64,000 bases of DNA. Origin: Acidobacteria bacterium UBA7540. Lineage in GTDB: Bacteria > Acidobacteriota > Terriglobia > UBA7540. The notes below the pieces were generated by a model. The model did not search any database. It saw nothing but the letters and a program-made list of their open reading frames with translations, and was not told the origin of the DNA. The stretch lies in assembly GCA_002478145.1 (NCBI GenBank), contig DLMI01000059.1:44690-108689 (forward strand). The letters run 5' to 3'. A program made the position numbers and the translations under genes. Below are positions 27,501 to 35,929 of the stretch, piece after piece (position 1 is the stretch's first letter; the number at the start of each line of letters is the position of its first letter).

Positions 27501-28068
27501 GCAGAAGCAGTTGGCTGAAGTCGCGCTGGTTGAGCGGCAGGCTCGAGACTTCTTTGCTCGATAACCTCTCCCCACCGCTTCCATGCGGGCCAGCGGCAGC
27601 AGCCTCGTTGAGCCCCGTCCCTCCTGCCGCGGGGCTCGAACCTGAATGCCCCTTGGCGCGCAAGAGCAGCCGCCGGCCATCCGGCGAGATGTCGAGCCAC
27701 ACCGCAACATTCTCGCCTGCGCGGATTTCCAGGAGCGGCTCGCTTCTTAAAGCTTCTCGCTGCCAATGCACAGAGACGTGATAACTGCCGGCTGTTATGG
27801 CGTCAAAAGCGAAGGCGCCGTTCGAGTCGGCGGTGGCGTAAACAACACGCTCGCTCTCGACGGCTCGCAGTTCGACCTGCGCCCCTGGCAACGCGTCCCC
27901 CTGGGCGTTGCGGATTGTTCCGTGCCAGGAGGCCGTTTGCGGCGCGGCATAAACCGTCCCGAGAAACATAGCCAGCAGCAAACTGGCCGCATACCTCCGC
28001 AAGCGTGTAATTGTTTTGGTCGCTCGCGCCTTCAAAGAAATAACTTCCACTTCTTCGGGTGGGTCCAC
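24538..28068 (-). CDS. TonB-dependent receptor with carboxypeptidase-like domain (Oar type)
   Basis: 1176 aa outer-membrane protein. Signal segment RRYAASLLLAMFLGTVYAAP, then a CarboxypepD_reg beta-sandwich (WHGTIRNAQGDALPGAQVEL ... DSNGAFAFDAITAGSYHVSV). A plug-like region follows with SSKEVSSLPLNQRDFSQLLL and VNGQRGTTAVFAMDGIFI, then a long beta-barrel ending QIQVSLKLLY. This class is strongly expanded in Acidobacteriota and is thought to take up oligosaccharides or other large solutes. GTG start at 28068 is the longest; the true start may be slightly downstream. Confidence 0.9.
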   Translation of the reverse strand: MDPPEEVEVISLKARATKTITRLRRYAASLLLAMFLGTVYAAPQTASWHGTIRNAQGDALPGAQVELRAVESERVVYATADSNGAFAFDAITAGSYHVSVHWQREALRSEPLLEIRAGENVAVWLDISPDGRRLLLRAKGHSGSSPAAGGTGLNEAAAAGPHGSGGERLSSKEVSSLPLNQRDFSQLLLLAGGTQTDTNGSSNFTQQFAVNGQRGTTAVFAMDGIFISDPEMGGATFPNFNVEAIQEIRSNSGVMPAEIGAGAASYTDVITKSGTSAVHGAVFSFVRNAAFDARNFFDRRSLAQPGRIPPFARNEFGFTNGGPVVLPGLYDGRGRTFYFGQYQGFRQVLGTTQVFPVPTLAERQGFDSSAYPGDTLLVPVNPQVAQVLARYPLPDDPQGAYGARTYAISSRVVTNSDQFSIRIDHRISDQAQFFARFNFDNLTGPTTNPAQTALDPSFGVTFFNHQRNLGLRYTRSVSQKMTSESSFGFIRTTPEYPTLNQTQPGLNFADGLYESFNSAAGAVMAAFTNLFQARQDFTYGHGKHTFKWGAEARFNRDTTLFGMSPNGAYTFGGGPAYALEDIPSLSGAHDIHIGDQLPDTLTSFLTGAPHSYTTSVAPPMFAQGSHIGEVAVRREAYNFYFQDAWKISPRLMFNYGLRYEVTTRLHAGHKLTEGSIFVGPDGSSARSWDSDAQLKFLVNPQPPYSFDWHGWGPRLSLDWNATDKTVLHAGGAITTVLMNLWMDNFMTGGTPFVVTPLVIVMPGTPVPFENKVTTLKLPVMLTPEGQPVFTPGQPTDNLAPNTELDVVRLAEDLAAEAPGQPFRPYPLFGMAQDFRNGYIQTYTAGLEHEFGGLKFSAAYVGTAGVKLADLVNVNGYGGAIAGFAPFTRFDATGQAVGGVGPVTLMSTRSHSTFHSFQAGLAKTSPRAGLGFQANYTWSRSLDDSSTPSPGFFASGSNAILQTPPQDPRNPGAEKGPSIFDITHAVSFSLIQELPFDRVSFLRPLGRKVTSGWQFLNITALASGLPFSVYSGVQQTGIGVNSADRPDQVGRPVFSTGRKIREDYFGLGEANPSFFSIPIHLPGGTGPNQGRFGMLGRDTFRGPGLHNFDAALTKDTELAPRRGAEPITLQFRAEFFNVFNLVNFGLPSNVVVGSGFGIISQTAAPSRQIQVSLKLLY

Positions 28069-28690
28069 ATCAAGGGATCGGCACTCGACAAGCGTGGGGG
28101 ATTACTTTACGTAAACGCAATCCTATCACGCCTTGTGGCCAAACCATGGGCGAAATCTTCAACTTAAGAGTCAACGCTCGCCCGCCATGCTGTCATTCTG
28201 AGTCCTTCGCTGTCATCCTGAGTGGACATGGGCCTTCGGCCCGCCCAAAGAGATGAAAATCATCGTCGTCGTCCTCACCCCCGCGTAAAGCTTGCCCTGA
28301 GCTTGCCGAAGGGCGAGGGTCGAGCTGAAGAACTTCATGCTGACCGACTCATCATGAAACGCCTGTCATTCTGAGCTCGTCGGTCCATGAGCTGACGGAG
28401 ACGAAGAATCTCCGCAGTCGTCTTTTGCGCTTGGCTAGTGGAGGCTAGATATGTAGCGTAGTATTAGGCGGGCGAGCCGCCAAGTGTATCAAAATGACAC
28501 ACCTATACGCTTTCCCATATATATCCCAGCATTCTTATAGCCCCTTGAAAACACACGGGAACATGATGTCGCTGGCGCAGAATACTTCAAAAAAGCGAGA
28601 CGCACGGGAAAAATGGAAATCCCGCCCACATCAGATCAGAAAGAGTTGGATTCCCGCTTTTGCGGCGGCGCAGGATGCAGCGGTCCGTCT
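28069..28690. other. intergenic stretch with GTCATTCTGAG-type repeats
   Basis: No gene. It holds several words of the GTCATTCTGAG / GTCATCCTGAG family (about 28191, 28211, 28367) with associated GAAGAATCTCCG. The terminal part just before 28690 is shared with the broken duplicate at 23601-24110. Confidence 0.6.
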
Positions 28691-29725
28691 TCAGGCGTGC
28701 GCGTCGGCGTCGCCGGTGGGACTGTGCACATACTCCCAGCCGAAGCGTCCTTTGATACAGAGGTTTCCCCTTGTGATGTCGTGGTCCAAGGGCGAAGTGG
28801 CTTTGACGATCCTGTTATCTTGAACGTGAAGTCTAATCGTGCACCCCACCCCGCAGTAAGGGCAGATGGTATCGGTGCTGGTCTGCTTCGATTCATCCCA
28901 TGTTCCGCCTTGCCGCATTTCATATTCTCTGGAAAACATGAGCGCCCCCGTGGGGCACACTGCGATGCAGTTGCCGCAGTATACACAGGCGGACTCCGGT
29001 AACGGCACAGCATATTCAGTCGAAATGCGCGCGTCGAAGCCCCTGCCGGCGACGGCAATGGCAAACGTGTTCTGAGCTTGCGTGCCACAGGCCTGTACGC
29101 ACTTATAGCAAAGAATGCACTTGCTGTAGTCGCGCATGTAGAGCTCGTTGTCGATCTTGACCGGCTGCGCCACTGTAGCGGCATGCGATCCATCGGTCGG
29201 GGTGTGGCACCCCGGGAGCGCCGCATCCCGATCGGCCCGTGGCGCAGCGCAAGGACCGAATCTCTCCGGATGAGCGCCGTACTGGACCATATACGCCTGG
29301 ATCTGCGGCGCCGTCGAGATGTCGATGGACGAGCCCAGGAACTCCAGGACCAGCCGTCGACTGAGCCGCACCCGCTCCGTGTCCGTTCTCACCACCATCC
29401 CCGGCTCCACTTTGCGCGAACAGGCAGGGACAAGCGGACGCGAGCCCTCGACCTCGACCACGCAGATTCGGCACACATTGACCGGGGTGAGAGTCTCGAG
29501 AAAGCAGAGAGTCGGCATGTCGATCCCAAGCTGTCGAGTCGCTTCGAGAAGGGTCGTTCCTTCAGGAACCGAAACTTTGCGGCCGTCGATGGTAAGGTCC
29601 ACCCTTTTCCGCCGCGGAGCAAGTGGGATCACCGGTAGCGGACCGGGCGGCATTGGTATGATCCCCGGCATAGGATGAGGTGGAAGGGCGGACGGCGTCG
29701 TGTCCTGCCTTTGTTGGTCGCTCAT
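28691..29725 (-). CDS. formate dehydrogenase Fe-S subunit carrying the detached N-terminal [4Fe-4S] domain
   Basis: 344 aa. Residues about 40-120 are a [2Fe-2S] domain (MPTLCFLETLTPVNVCRIC, VPACSRK). Residues about 190-265 hold two [4Fe-4S] motifs (CILCYKCVQACG, CVYCGNCIAVCP). The last 59 residues are the Fe4S4 domain of a molybdopterin formate dehydrogenase: Cys288, Cys291, Cys295 in CPYCGVGC, Cys323 and Lys325 in GNLCIKGRFGWEYVHSPT. Lys325 corresponds to the essential Lys44 of E. coli FdhH. The protein then stops where the family would continue into RLTTPL. That continuation starts the separate gene at 33629. AGGAG lies before ATG. It is the last gene of the island. Confidence 0.9.
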   Translation of the reverse strand: MSDQQRQDTTPSALPPHPMPGIIPMPPGPLPVIPLAPRRKRVDLTIDGRKVSVPEGTTLLEATRQLGIDMPTLCFLETLTPVNVCRICVVEVEGSRPLVPACSRKVEPGMVVRTDTERVRLSRRLVLEFLGSSIDISTAPQIQAYMVQYGAHPERFGPCAAPRADRDAALPGCHTPTDGSHAATVAQPVKIDNELYMRDYSKCILCYKCVQACGTQAQNTFAIAVAGRGFDARISTEYAVPLPESACVYCGNCIAVCPTGALMFSREYEMRQGGTWDESKQTSTDTICPYCGVGCTIRLHVQDNRIVKATSPLDHDITRGNLCIKGRFGWEYVHSPTGDADAHA

Positions 29726-29755
29726 GGGGTTTGCTCCTCGAATCCTTTGAAAGCG

Positions 29756-31627
29756 CTAAGGGGTCGGCTGCTGGAACAATTGCCAGCGGCGCAAAGCTGA
29801 CTCGACAGCGCTGGAAGCCGTTTGCCCTAACCCGCAAATCGAGCTGTCCCGCATCACCTGCCCTATCTCGCTCAAGCGCAAGAGCTCTTCATCCGCCGAG
29901 CCGAGCGGATGCCCGCTGATCAGGCGCTCGAGCGCCTCCTCCTGCCTCACCGCGCCGATGCGGCAAGGAACGCACTGGCCGCAAGATTCATCGCGGAAGA
30001 ATGCTGCGATGCGCAGCAGGATCTTCCGCAGGTCGATGCTATCATCAAATAGCATAATTACGCCGGAGCCGAGCGCGGCGCCGATGGCCCGTGTGCCCTC
30101 AAAGGTGAGCGGCGTGTCGAGTTCTTGCGGCGACACTACAGTGCCCGCCGCACCACCCAGCAGCACGGCCTGAAGACGCCCGCTCCCACCGACTCCCCCG
30201 GCGAGTTCGATGATTTCCCTCAGAGTTGTCCCGAAGGGGGCCTCATACACACCTGGTCGGACTACGTGGCCCGAGACGCAAAAGAGCTTGGAGCCCGTCG
30301 ACCCGAGTGTGCCCACCGCCGCGAACCCTTCACTACCTTCCCGCACGATCTCGAGTACATTGATCAGCGTCTCGACGTTGTTCACCACGGTGGGTTTTCC
30401 GAACAGTCCTGCCTGGGTCGGGAAGGGCGGTTTGCTGCGGGGTTCCCCCCTGTAACCCTCGATGGAATTAAAAAGCGCGGTCTCTTCTCCGCAGATGTAG
30501 GCTCCAGCGCCCATGTACATCTGAATGTTGAAACGAAGGCCCTGGCCGAGAATATTGCTGCCCAGGAAGCCTCGGCGGTGGGCAATCTCGATGGCCTGTG
30601 ACAGCCGCTCGGAGGCCAGGGGATATTCGCCTCGGACATAGAGGAAGCTTTGCTCGCAGCCGGTCGCGAACCCTGCGATGGTCATCGCCTCGATGAGCGC
30701 GAAAGGATCGCCCTCCATCACGATACGGTCTTTAAAGGTACCCGGCTCGGACTCATCTGCATTGCACACCAGGTAGCGCGGACGATTCGCCGGGTCCCAT
30801 TTTCTCCCGGCCGGAAACGCCGCACCACCGCGGCCGACGAGCTTGGAGGCAACCACTTCGCGCACCACCCAATCCCATCCCATTGCCAACGCCGCGCGCA
30901 GCGCCTCGTAACCACCATGCGCCCGATAATCGTCCAGGCTTCCGGGATCGCTGCGGCCGATACGGCGCAATAGCCTGAGCCCTGGCTGCCCGGCCTGCGG
31001 CACCGAAATCTCCGCGCGAAAGGAGTCCGGCGTTGTCTCGACGGGTTCCTGTCTCTCACCGCACATAACGTCGATGAGGGCCGCCGGTTCCGCCGGGGCA
31101 ATTACCTTTTCCCATGGCCGCTCTCCAGCAACTGACAATAAAGCAGCCGGCGCTCGCTCGCACAACCCCAGACAGGAGGTGCGCAACCAAGTTGTTTTCC
31201 CATCCGGGCCGGGCGACCCAGCAGGCCCCAGGGCCCGCTCCAAATTCTCGCAGAGACATTGGGCGCCTCGAGTCTGGCAGGCGATGTCATCGCAAACATG
31301 GAGGACCCGGGGCGGGCGTGGCGTGGTCGAGAACAAGCCGTAAAAACTTGCGACGCCGAACGCCTCAGCAGGCGGGATGTCGAGCCGCGCGCTGACATAG
31401 TTCAGCGCGCCGGGACTGATCCAGCCCACCCGCCTCTGGATGACATGCAGAACCGGAAGCAACAGGTGACGACGCGCGCGGTCAGCATGCCCTCCAAACG
31501 CGAATCGCCCCTCCAGTTCTATATGACGCTGGCCGCCACTCCATCCGGACTCGGCCTTCCCCAAGACCGAATCGACGGCCTCACGCTCTTCGCGCGTCGG
31601 CTGCTCTGCGGTCACGTGAATATCCAC
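29756..31627 (-). CDS. NuoE-NuoF fused diaphorase subunit of formate dehydrogenase
   Basis: 623 aa. The first 190 residues are a thioredoxin-like [2Fe-2S] (NuoE) domain with CDDIACQTRGAQ and TSCLGLCERAP. The rest is NuoF: NADH/FMN motif GRGGAAFPAGRKWDPA, YLVCNADESEPGTFKDR, MYMGAGAYICGEETALFNSI, the SLBB domain, and the N3-type cluster ESCGQCVPCRIGAVRQ ... SSICGLG. It should pass electrons between formate oxidation or CO2 reduction and NAD(P). GTG start with AGGAG six bases upstream. Lies between the two genes that share the catalytic subunit. Confidence 0.92.
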   Translation of the reverse strand: MDIHVTAEQPTREEREAVDSVLGKAESGWSGGQRHIELEGRFAFGGHADRARRHLLLPVLHVIQRRVGWISPGALNYVSARLDIPPAEAFGVASFYGLFSTTPRPPRVLHVCDDIACQTRGAQCLCENLERALGPAGSPGPDGKTTWLRTSCLGLCERAPAALLSVAGERPWEKVIAPAEPAALIDVMCGERQEPVETTPDSFRAEISVPQAGQPGLRLLRRIGRSDPGSLDDYRAHGGYEALRAALAMGWDWVVREVVASKLVGRGGAAFPAGRKWDPANRPRYLVCNADESEPGTFKDRIVMEGDPFALIEAMTIAGFATGCEQSFLYVRGEYPLASERLSQAIEIAHRRGFLGSNILGQGLRFNIQMYMGAGAYICGEETALFNSIEGYRGEPRSKPPFPTQAGLFGKPTVVNNVETLINVLEIVREGSEGFAAVGTLGSTGSKLFCVSGHVVRPGVYEAPFGTTLREIIELAGGVGGSGRLQAVLLGGAAGTVVSPQELDTPLTFEGTRAIGAALGSGVIMLFDDSIDLRKILLRIAAFFRDESCGQCVPCRIGAVRQEEALERLISGHPLGSADEELLRLSEIGQVMRDSSICGLGQTASSAVESALRRWQLFQQPTP

Positions 31628-31712
31628 TTTGGTCTCCTATCTTGGACGAAGCTTCCAGTGGCACGGGCGTCCCGCCTCTGACCACAGCCAGGATGGCCGT
31701 GCCACGGCCGTG

Positions 31713-33629
31713 CTACCGTGACCCCACCTCCAATGCCGGAAGTTTATCAATACGGATGGCCGCAGCCTTGTATTCAGAGGTGCCCGACTTCGGATCTACC
31801 GCATCAATAGTCAGGAAATTAGTCGGCACCTCGTCCGGGTGGTTGTAAGAGAGGAAAGCAAGGCCAGGCCGCAGCGATGTGTCATATCGAACACAGGCCT
31901 CCACTGCCCCCCGGCGTGAGCTAATGCGGACGCGTTCTCCATCGGCTACGGCGTACTTTGCCCCGTCCTCGGGGGAAAGCCCCAGCGCCTCCTGCCGGCG
32001 CAGGGGCGAACGGTAACTCGCTGTCTGAACTCCGGTGTTGTAGCTATCCAGACGCCGTCCGGTGGTCAGCCGGATCGGGTAGTTCTCATCAAGAACGTCA
32101 ACCGGTGGCTCAAATTCAACCACGCTGAACTGTGCCCTCGGCCCTTCAAGCGGCTCCTGCCAGAGGCGGCTGTGGAGGAACATCTCGCCCGGATGGGACT
32201 CGTCATAACAAGGCCACTGGATTCCGCCTAGGGCTTCCAGACGGTCATAGCTCATCCCTGCATGCATCGGGCTGAGCTTCCGGAGTTCATTCCAGACGTC
32301 TTCCGCACTGGGACGACCCCAATCGTGACCCAGGCGCCTGGCAAGCTCGCAAACGATTTCCATATCGTCACGCGCGCCCGGCGGCGGCTCGACGGCCTTG
32401 CGGACTCGCTGAACCCGCCGCTCGCTGTTAGTGACTGTCCCCTCCGATTCACACCAGCCTGCGGCGGCCGGCAACACCACATGTGCCAGCTCTGCGGTCG
32501 CCGTCAGGAAGATGTCTTGCACCACCAGGAAGTCCAATCCGCCCAGCAAGCGCTCGCAACGGTGCTGATCGGCCTCCGAATGAACGGGATTCTCGCCGAG
32601 GCAATACACTGTTTTCAGCTCGCCGCGCTCCATGGCCTGGAACATCCCGCTCAGATTAAGCCCTCGTTTTGGAGGTATCTTCACGTTCCAGGCGCGTTCG
32701 AACTTCTGGCGTAGCTCGTCGTTCTCGACGTGTTGGAATCCGGGTAATCGGTCGGGCAGGGCGCCCATGTCACCCCCGCCCTGCACATTGTTCTGGCCCC
32801 GAAGAGGATTAATGCCAGAACCGTACCTGCCGACGTGCCCCGTGAGCAAGGCCAGATTGATCAGGGAGAGCACATTATCAACTGCGTTATGGTGTTCTGT
32901 GATGCCCAGCGTCCAGCACAACTGCGCCCGATGGGCGCGTGCGTAGGCATGAGCAAGATCACGAATCAGAGTCGCCGGCACGCCGGTCACGTGCTCCGCG
33001 TACTCGAGAGTGAAGCGTTCGACATGGGCGCGATAGGCGTCGAGCCCGGCGGTGGCCCGCTTGATAAAGGTCCGATTCTCCAATCCCGAAGCGATGATTT
33101 CCCGACCGACGGCGTTGGCCAAGACGATGTCCGAGCCCACGTCGGGCCCAAGCCACACATCCGCCCAACGCGCCGAATCGCTCCGGCGCGGATCGACGAC
33201 CCAGAGCCGGGCGCCCTTGCGAATTCCCTTCAACACGTGGTGAAAGAAGAGAGGATGGGCCTCACGAGCGTTCGACCCCCAAAGCACGATCAGGTCCGTA
33301 TCTTCGATCTCGAGATAGGAACTGGTGCCGCCACCCCAACCAAAAACCGCCGTCAGACCGACGACGCTAGGGGCGTGTCAAGTGCGGTTGCAACTGTCGA
33401 CGTTGTTCGTGCCCATGACCACCCTGGCAAATTTCTGGGCCAGAAAATTCAGCTCGTTGGTGGTCTTCGAGCAACTGAACATGCCGAAAGCCTGCGGGCC
33501 GTATTTCTCCACCGAGCCGCGAAAGCCAGCGGCAGTGCGGTCAAGGGCTTCTTCCCAGCTTGTGGGCCGCAATCGGCCATTGTCACGAACTAGTGGGGTA
33601 GTAAGTCTGGGTTTGCCGGAACCTGCCAT
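31713..33629 (-). CDS. fdhA: selenocysteine formate dehydrogenase catalytic subunit, lacking its N-terminal Fe-S domain
   Basis: 638 aa if the in-frame TGA at 33378-33380 is read as selenocysteine (codon 84). Upstream of it the frame reads GTNNVDSCNRT, downstream HAPSVVGLTAVFGWGGGTSS and LIVLWGSNAREAHP. This is the exact active-site context of E. coli FdhH (GTNNVDCCARV-Sec-HGPSVAG). Conventional annotation would split it into a 110-aa piece and a 524-aa piece starting at 33287. The molybdopterin domains and the C-terminal cap (PIRLTTGRRLDSYNTG) are complete. ATG 33629 follows GGGGAGG and begins MAGSGKPRLTTPLVRDNGRL, so the usual first 60 residues with the [4Fe-4S] cluster are absent here and sit in the gene at 28691-29725. 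Confidence 0.93.
33340..33377 (-). promoter_or_regulatory. bacterial SECIS-like hairpin after the UGA
   Basis: Directly 3' of the UGA on the coding strand. The apical hairpin is CGTC-GGTCT-GACG (plus-strand 33351-33363), starting 14 bases after the UGA. The loop GGTCT is the same as the SelB-binding loop of E. coli fdhF. Confidence 0.75.
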
Positions 33630-33710
33630 CGATTGCCACCTCCCCTTCTTGCGTTGTACGCGCGCTACTGAAGGCGCTAATGTCCCCTGGCCTTGCTGAT
33701 CTTTACCCAC

Positions 33711-33827
33711 ATCTTAGGCCGGACACAAGAGCCGGAAGTCGGAATCCCAGCCCTCTCCCTGGGGAGAGGGCAAAAACTCTTCGGACCTCCGGGGCTTAGC
33801 CGTGATGTTTGCGACAACCGCAACGCG
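33711..33827. repeat. short intergenic gap with CCCTCTCCC palindrome
   Basis: Contains CCCTCTCCCTGGGGAGAGGG (33752-33771), a strong hairpin belonging to the CCCTCTCCC family seen at 35.5, 38.9 and 60 kb. Between cooC and fdhA it could act as a partial terminator or mRNA processing site. Confidence 0.55.
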
Positions 33828-34577
33828 TCACGATACGGATCTCGCCTCGATGGCATCCAGGATGCTGTCGACCGCCGCGAGGAGATCGGGATCTTGCACC
33901 GCCATCCCACGGCGGGAGGCCCGGCGCAGGGCAAGACTCTCCGGAAGACAAGCCAGGACTTTCAGATCGCTCATGCCCTGTTCGATCAGCTCTCGCTCTT
34001 CGGGATCTCGAACCTTGTTGCCCACGACGAACAGGCGAGAGAGGCCGATGTCCGCGGCCAAGTGCTGAATTCGATGGGCTGTTTCCAGGGAAGATTGGCT
34101 GGGTTCGACCACTATCAAAAGAGCGTCTGCGCCTCTTGCCGTCGCTCGCCCCAGATGTTCCAGCCCAGCCTCGCAATCCATGAATACCCATTCTGAGCGC
34201 TCCAGCATGACGTGCTGGAGCAAGTTCCGAAGGAAAGCGCTTTGCGGGCACGCACAGCCTCCGCCCCCCTGGCTGATACTGCCCATCACCAGGAGCCGAA
34301 CGCCATGGTCCTCAAAAGAGAACCGCTCCGGAATATCGTCCACGCGAGGATTGAGCCGGAAGAATCCCTCCAGCGATCCGAGACGCTCCTCAATCAAATC
34401 CTTCATCCCGACTAAGGCTGGCGGGGCAGAGGGAAAACCGAGGGCCAGATGGAGGTTAGGATTTGGATCGGCGTCGATGACCAAAACCGGATGTCCCCGT
34501 GCGGCCGCCTGCCGGGCCATCAAGGCCGTCAATGTGGTTTTGCCAACTCCGCCTTTGCCGCTGAGCGCAATTTTCAT
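33828..34577 (-). CDS. cooC: CooC-type nickel-insertion ATPase (second copy)
   Basis: 249 aa MinD/ParA-like ATPase. P-loop SGKGGVGKTTLTALMARQAA, IDADPNPNLHLALG, the Cys-x-Cys nickel motif in GGGGCACPQ, and DCEAGLEHLGRATARGAD. CooC proteins insert nickel into the C-cluster of CO dehydrogenase. It stands between the DUF3786 gene and fdhA, away from the first cooC at 40065. ATG 34577 is preferred to an upstream GTG because family members begin MKIALSGKGG. Confidence 0.88.
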   Translation of the reverse strand: MKIALSGKGGVGKTTLTALMARQAAARGHPVLVIDADPNPNLHLALGFPSAPPALVGMKDLIEERLGSLEGFFRLNPRVDDIPERFSFEDHGVRLLVMGSISQGGGGCACPQSAFLRNLLQHVMLERSEWVFMDCEAGLEHLGRATARGADALLIVVEPSQSSLETAHRIQHLAADIGLSRLFVVGNKVRDPEERELIEQGMSDLKVLACLPESLALRRASRRGMAVQDPDLLAAVDSILDAIEARSVS

Positions 34578-34673
34578 GACATTAATCTCATAACGCACGG
34601 GAGCCGCAACTAAAAGCAGATTCTTCGCTACGCTGCGCTTCGCTCAGAATGACATCCTTCCTTGTGATGTCCT

Positions 34674-35309
34674 TCAATGCTTCTCACGTGCCAGGACCAG
34701 CCGTTCGCACAACATGCCGCCGAGATGCGCCAGCATCTCCAGGTGGTGGTAATGGCCGGCGGACTTGTCAAACAGGACCTGCGCCGAGTCAGGGAACTCT
34801 CCTCCTCCTGACCAGTAAACCACGGCCAGGGGTATTCGGGGCAGCGCCCAGAAGCGAAACGCAGCGTCCCCCATCTCGAGAGGTTCTCCTCCCAGTCTTT
34901 TTGCGATAGCACGGAAATCTTCCGGGTTTTCGCGAAAGCTCCTCACCAGCAGGTTTCCGCTGTAGGACTGAAAGGCCTGCTCATAGAAGGAGCCATGAGG
35001 CAAGTTGCGCAACGAGACCCACGCATTTTCTAAAGGCGCGCCATCCGCCAGGAGGAGGTACTGAAGAATTAAGCCCTGGAACGGCCCGGGGCAAGGCTGG
35101 CCTTCCTTCTCGCGAACCGCCAAGTCCGGCCATGCTATCAGGTAGGAACGATCCCAGAAGCGGACCTCGAGGCAAGTCTTCCCCGCTACGGCTTCACACG
35201 TTGTGCCCGACCACAAGGCCACTTCCGCAGGGTCGCGTCCCCGGAGCGCCTCTTGCGTCTCCTGCAACTGCTTTTCAAGGCTGGCAGCCCAAGTGGGATT
35301 CACTCGCAT
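34674..35309 (-). CDS. DUF3786 protein
   Basis: 211 aa. The pattern LQYLLLADGAPLENAWVSLR, LPHGSFYEQAFQSYSGNLLV, PRIPLAVVYWSGGGEFPDSA and QVLFDKSAGHYHHLEMLAHL fits DUF3786, a cytoplasmic family found with corrinoid and CODH/ACS genes of acetogens and sulfate reducers. Function unknown. It follows cooS on the same strand, with a repeat-rich 620-base gap between. Confidence 0.75.
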   Translation of the reverse strand: MRVNPTWAASLEKQLQETQEALRGRDPAEVALWSGTTCEAVAGKTCLEVRFWDRSYLIAWPDLAVREKEGQPCPGPFQGLILQYLLLADGAPLENAWVSLRNLPHGSFYEQAFQSYSGNLLVRSFRENPEDFRAIAKRLGGEPLEMGDAAFRFWALPRIPLAVVYWSGGGEFPDSAQVLFDKSAGHYHHLEMLAHLGGMLCERLVLAREKH

Positions 35310-35929
35310 CGGTTCGCCGTAACGTCGCTGGCTGTCAGCTATCAGCTCTCAGCTTTCAGCGAACTCCTAGCCAATGGCGGTTTGCTAATAGCTGTAAGGT
35401 CGACTCGCGGGGTTCATGTGTGGCGCAGATATGAAAGACAATGCCTGCACCGCCCGTGAGTCCGTTACAACCGACCCCTCACCCGTCCCGCGCCGGCTGG
35501 TGAAAGCGCCGGTCGCGGGACACCCTCTCCCCAGGGGAGAGGGCTTCTACTTCCTACATTCTCCTCTCTCCCGACGAGAACGCAACGACCCAATTCCGGC
35601 GGGTGGCGCCGACATCGATTTTTATGTCGGCGCCCCTGAACAATCCAGGCTAAACGTGGGTGGCGCAGACATAAAAGGCAATGTCTGCGCCACCCCGAAG
35701 TCGGAAATACAGCCCTCTCCCTTGGGGAGAGGGTGGCGAGCGGAGCGAGCCGGGTGAGGGGTTACTTCGTCATCTTCGCCCATCTGATCCCTCCTCAGCG
35801 TGCAACTGACCCCTCACCCGTCCCGCTCCGGCTGATGAAAGCGCCGGTAGCGGGACACCCTCTCCCCAAGGGAGAGGGCAAAGACCCAATTCCCCGCCAT
35901 TCTCGTCGGGAAATGGGCAGATCGGTCGA
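35310..35929. repeat. repeat-rich gap between cooS and DUF3786
   Basis: No gene. A micro-repeat of GCTGTCAGCTATCAGCTCTC type is at 35329-35360. Then several copies of the CCCCTCACCCG / CCCTCTCCC...GGGAGAGGG palindrome (about 35476-35545, 35700-35762, 35805-35880) and a GTGGCGCAGACAT word repeated three times (35416, 35620, 35660). It splits the island into two transcribed halves. Confidence 0.65.
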
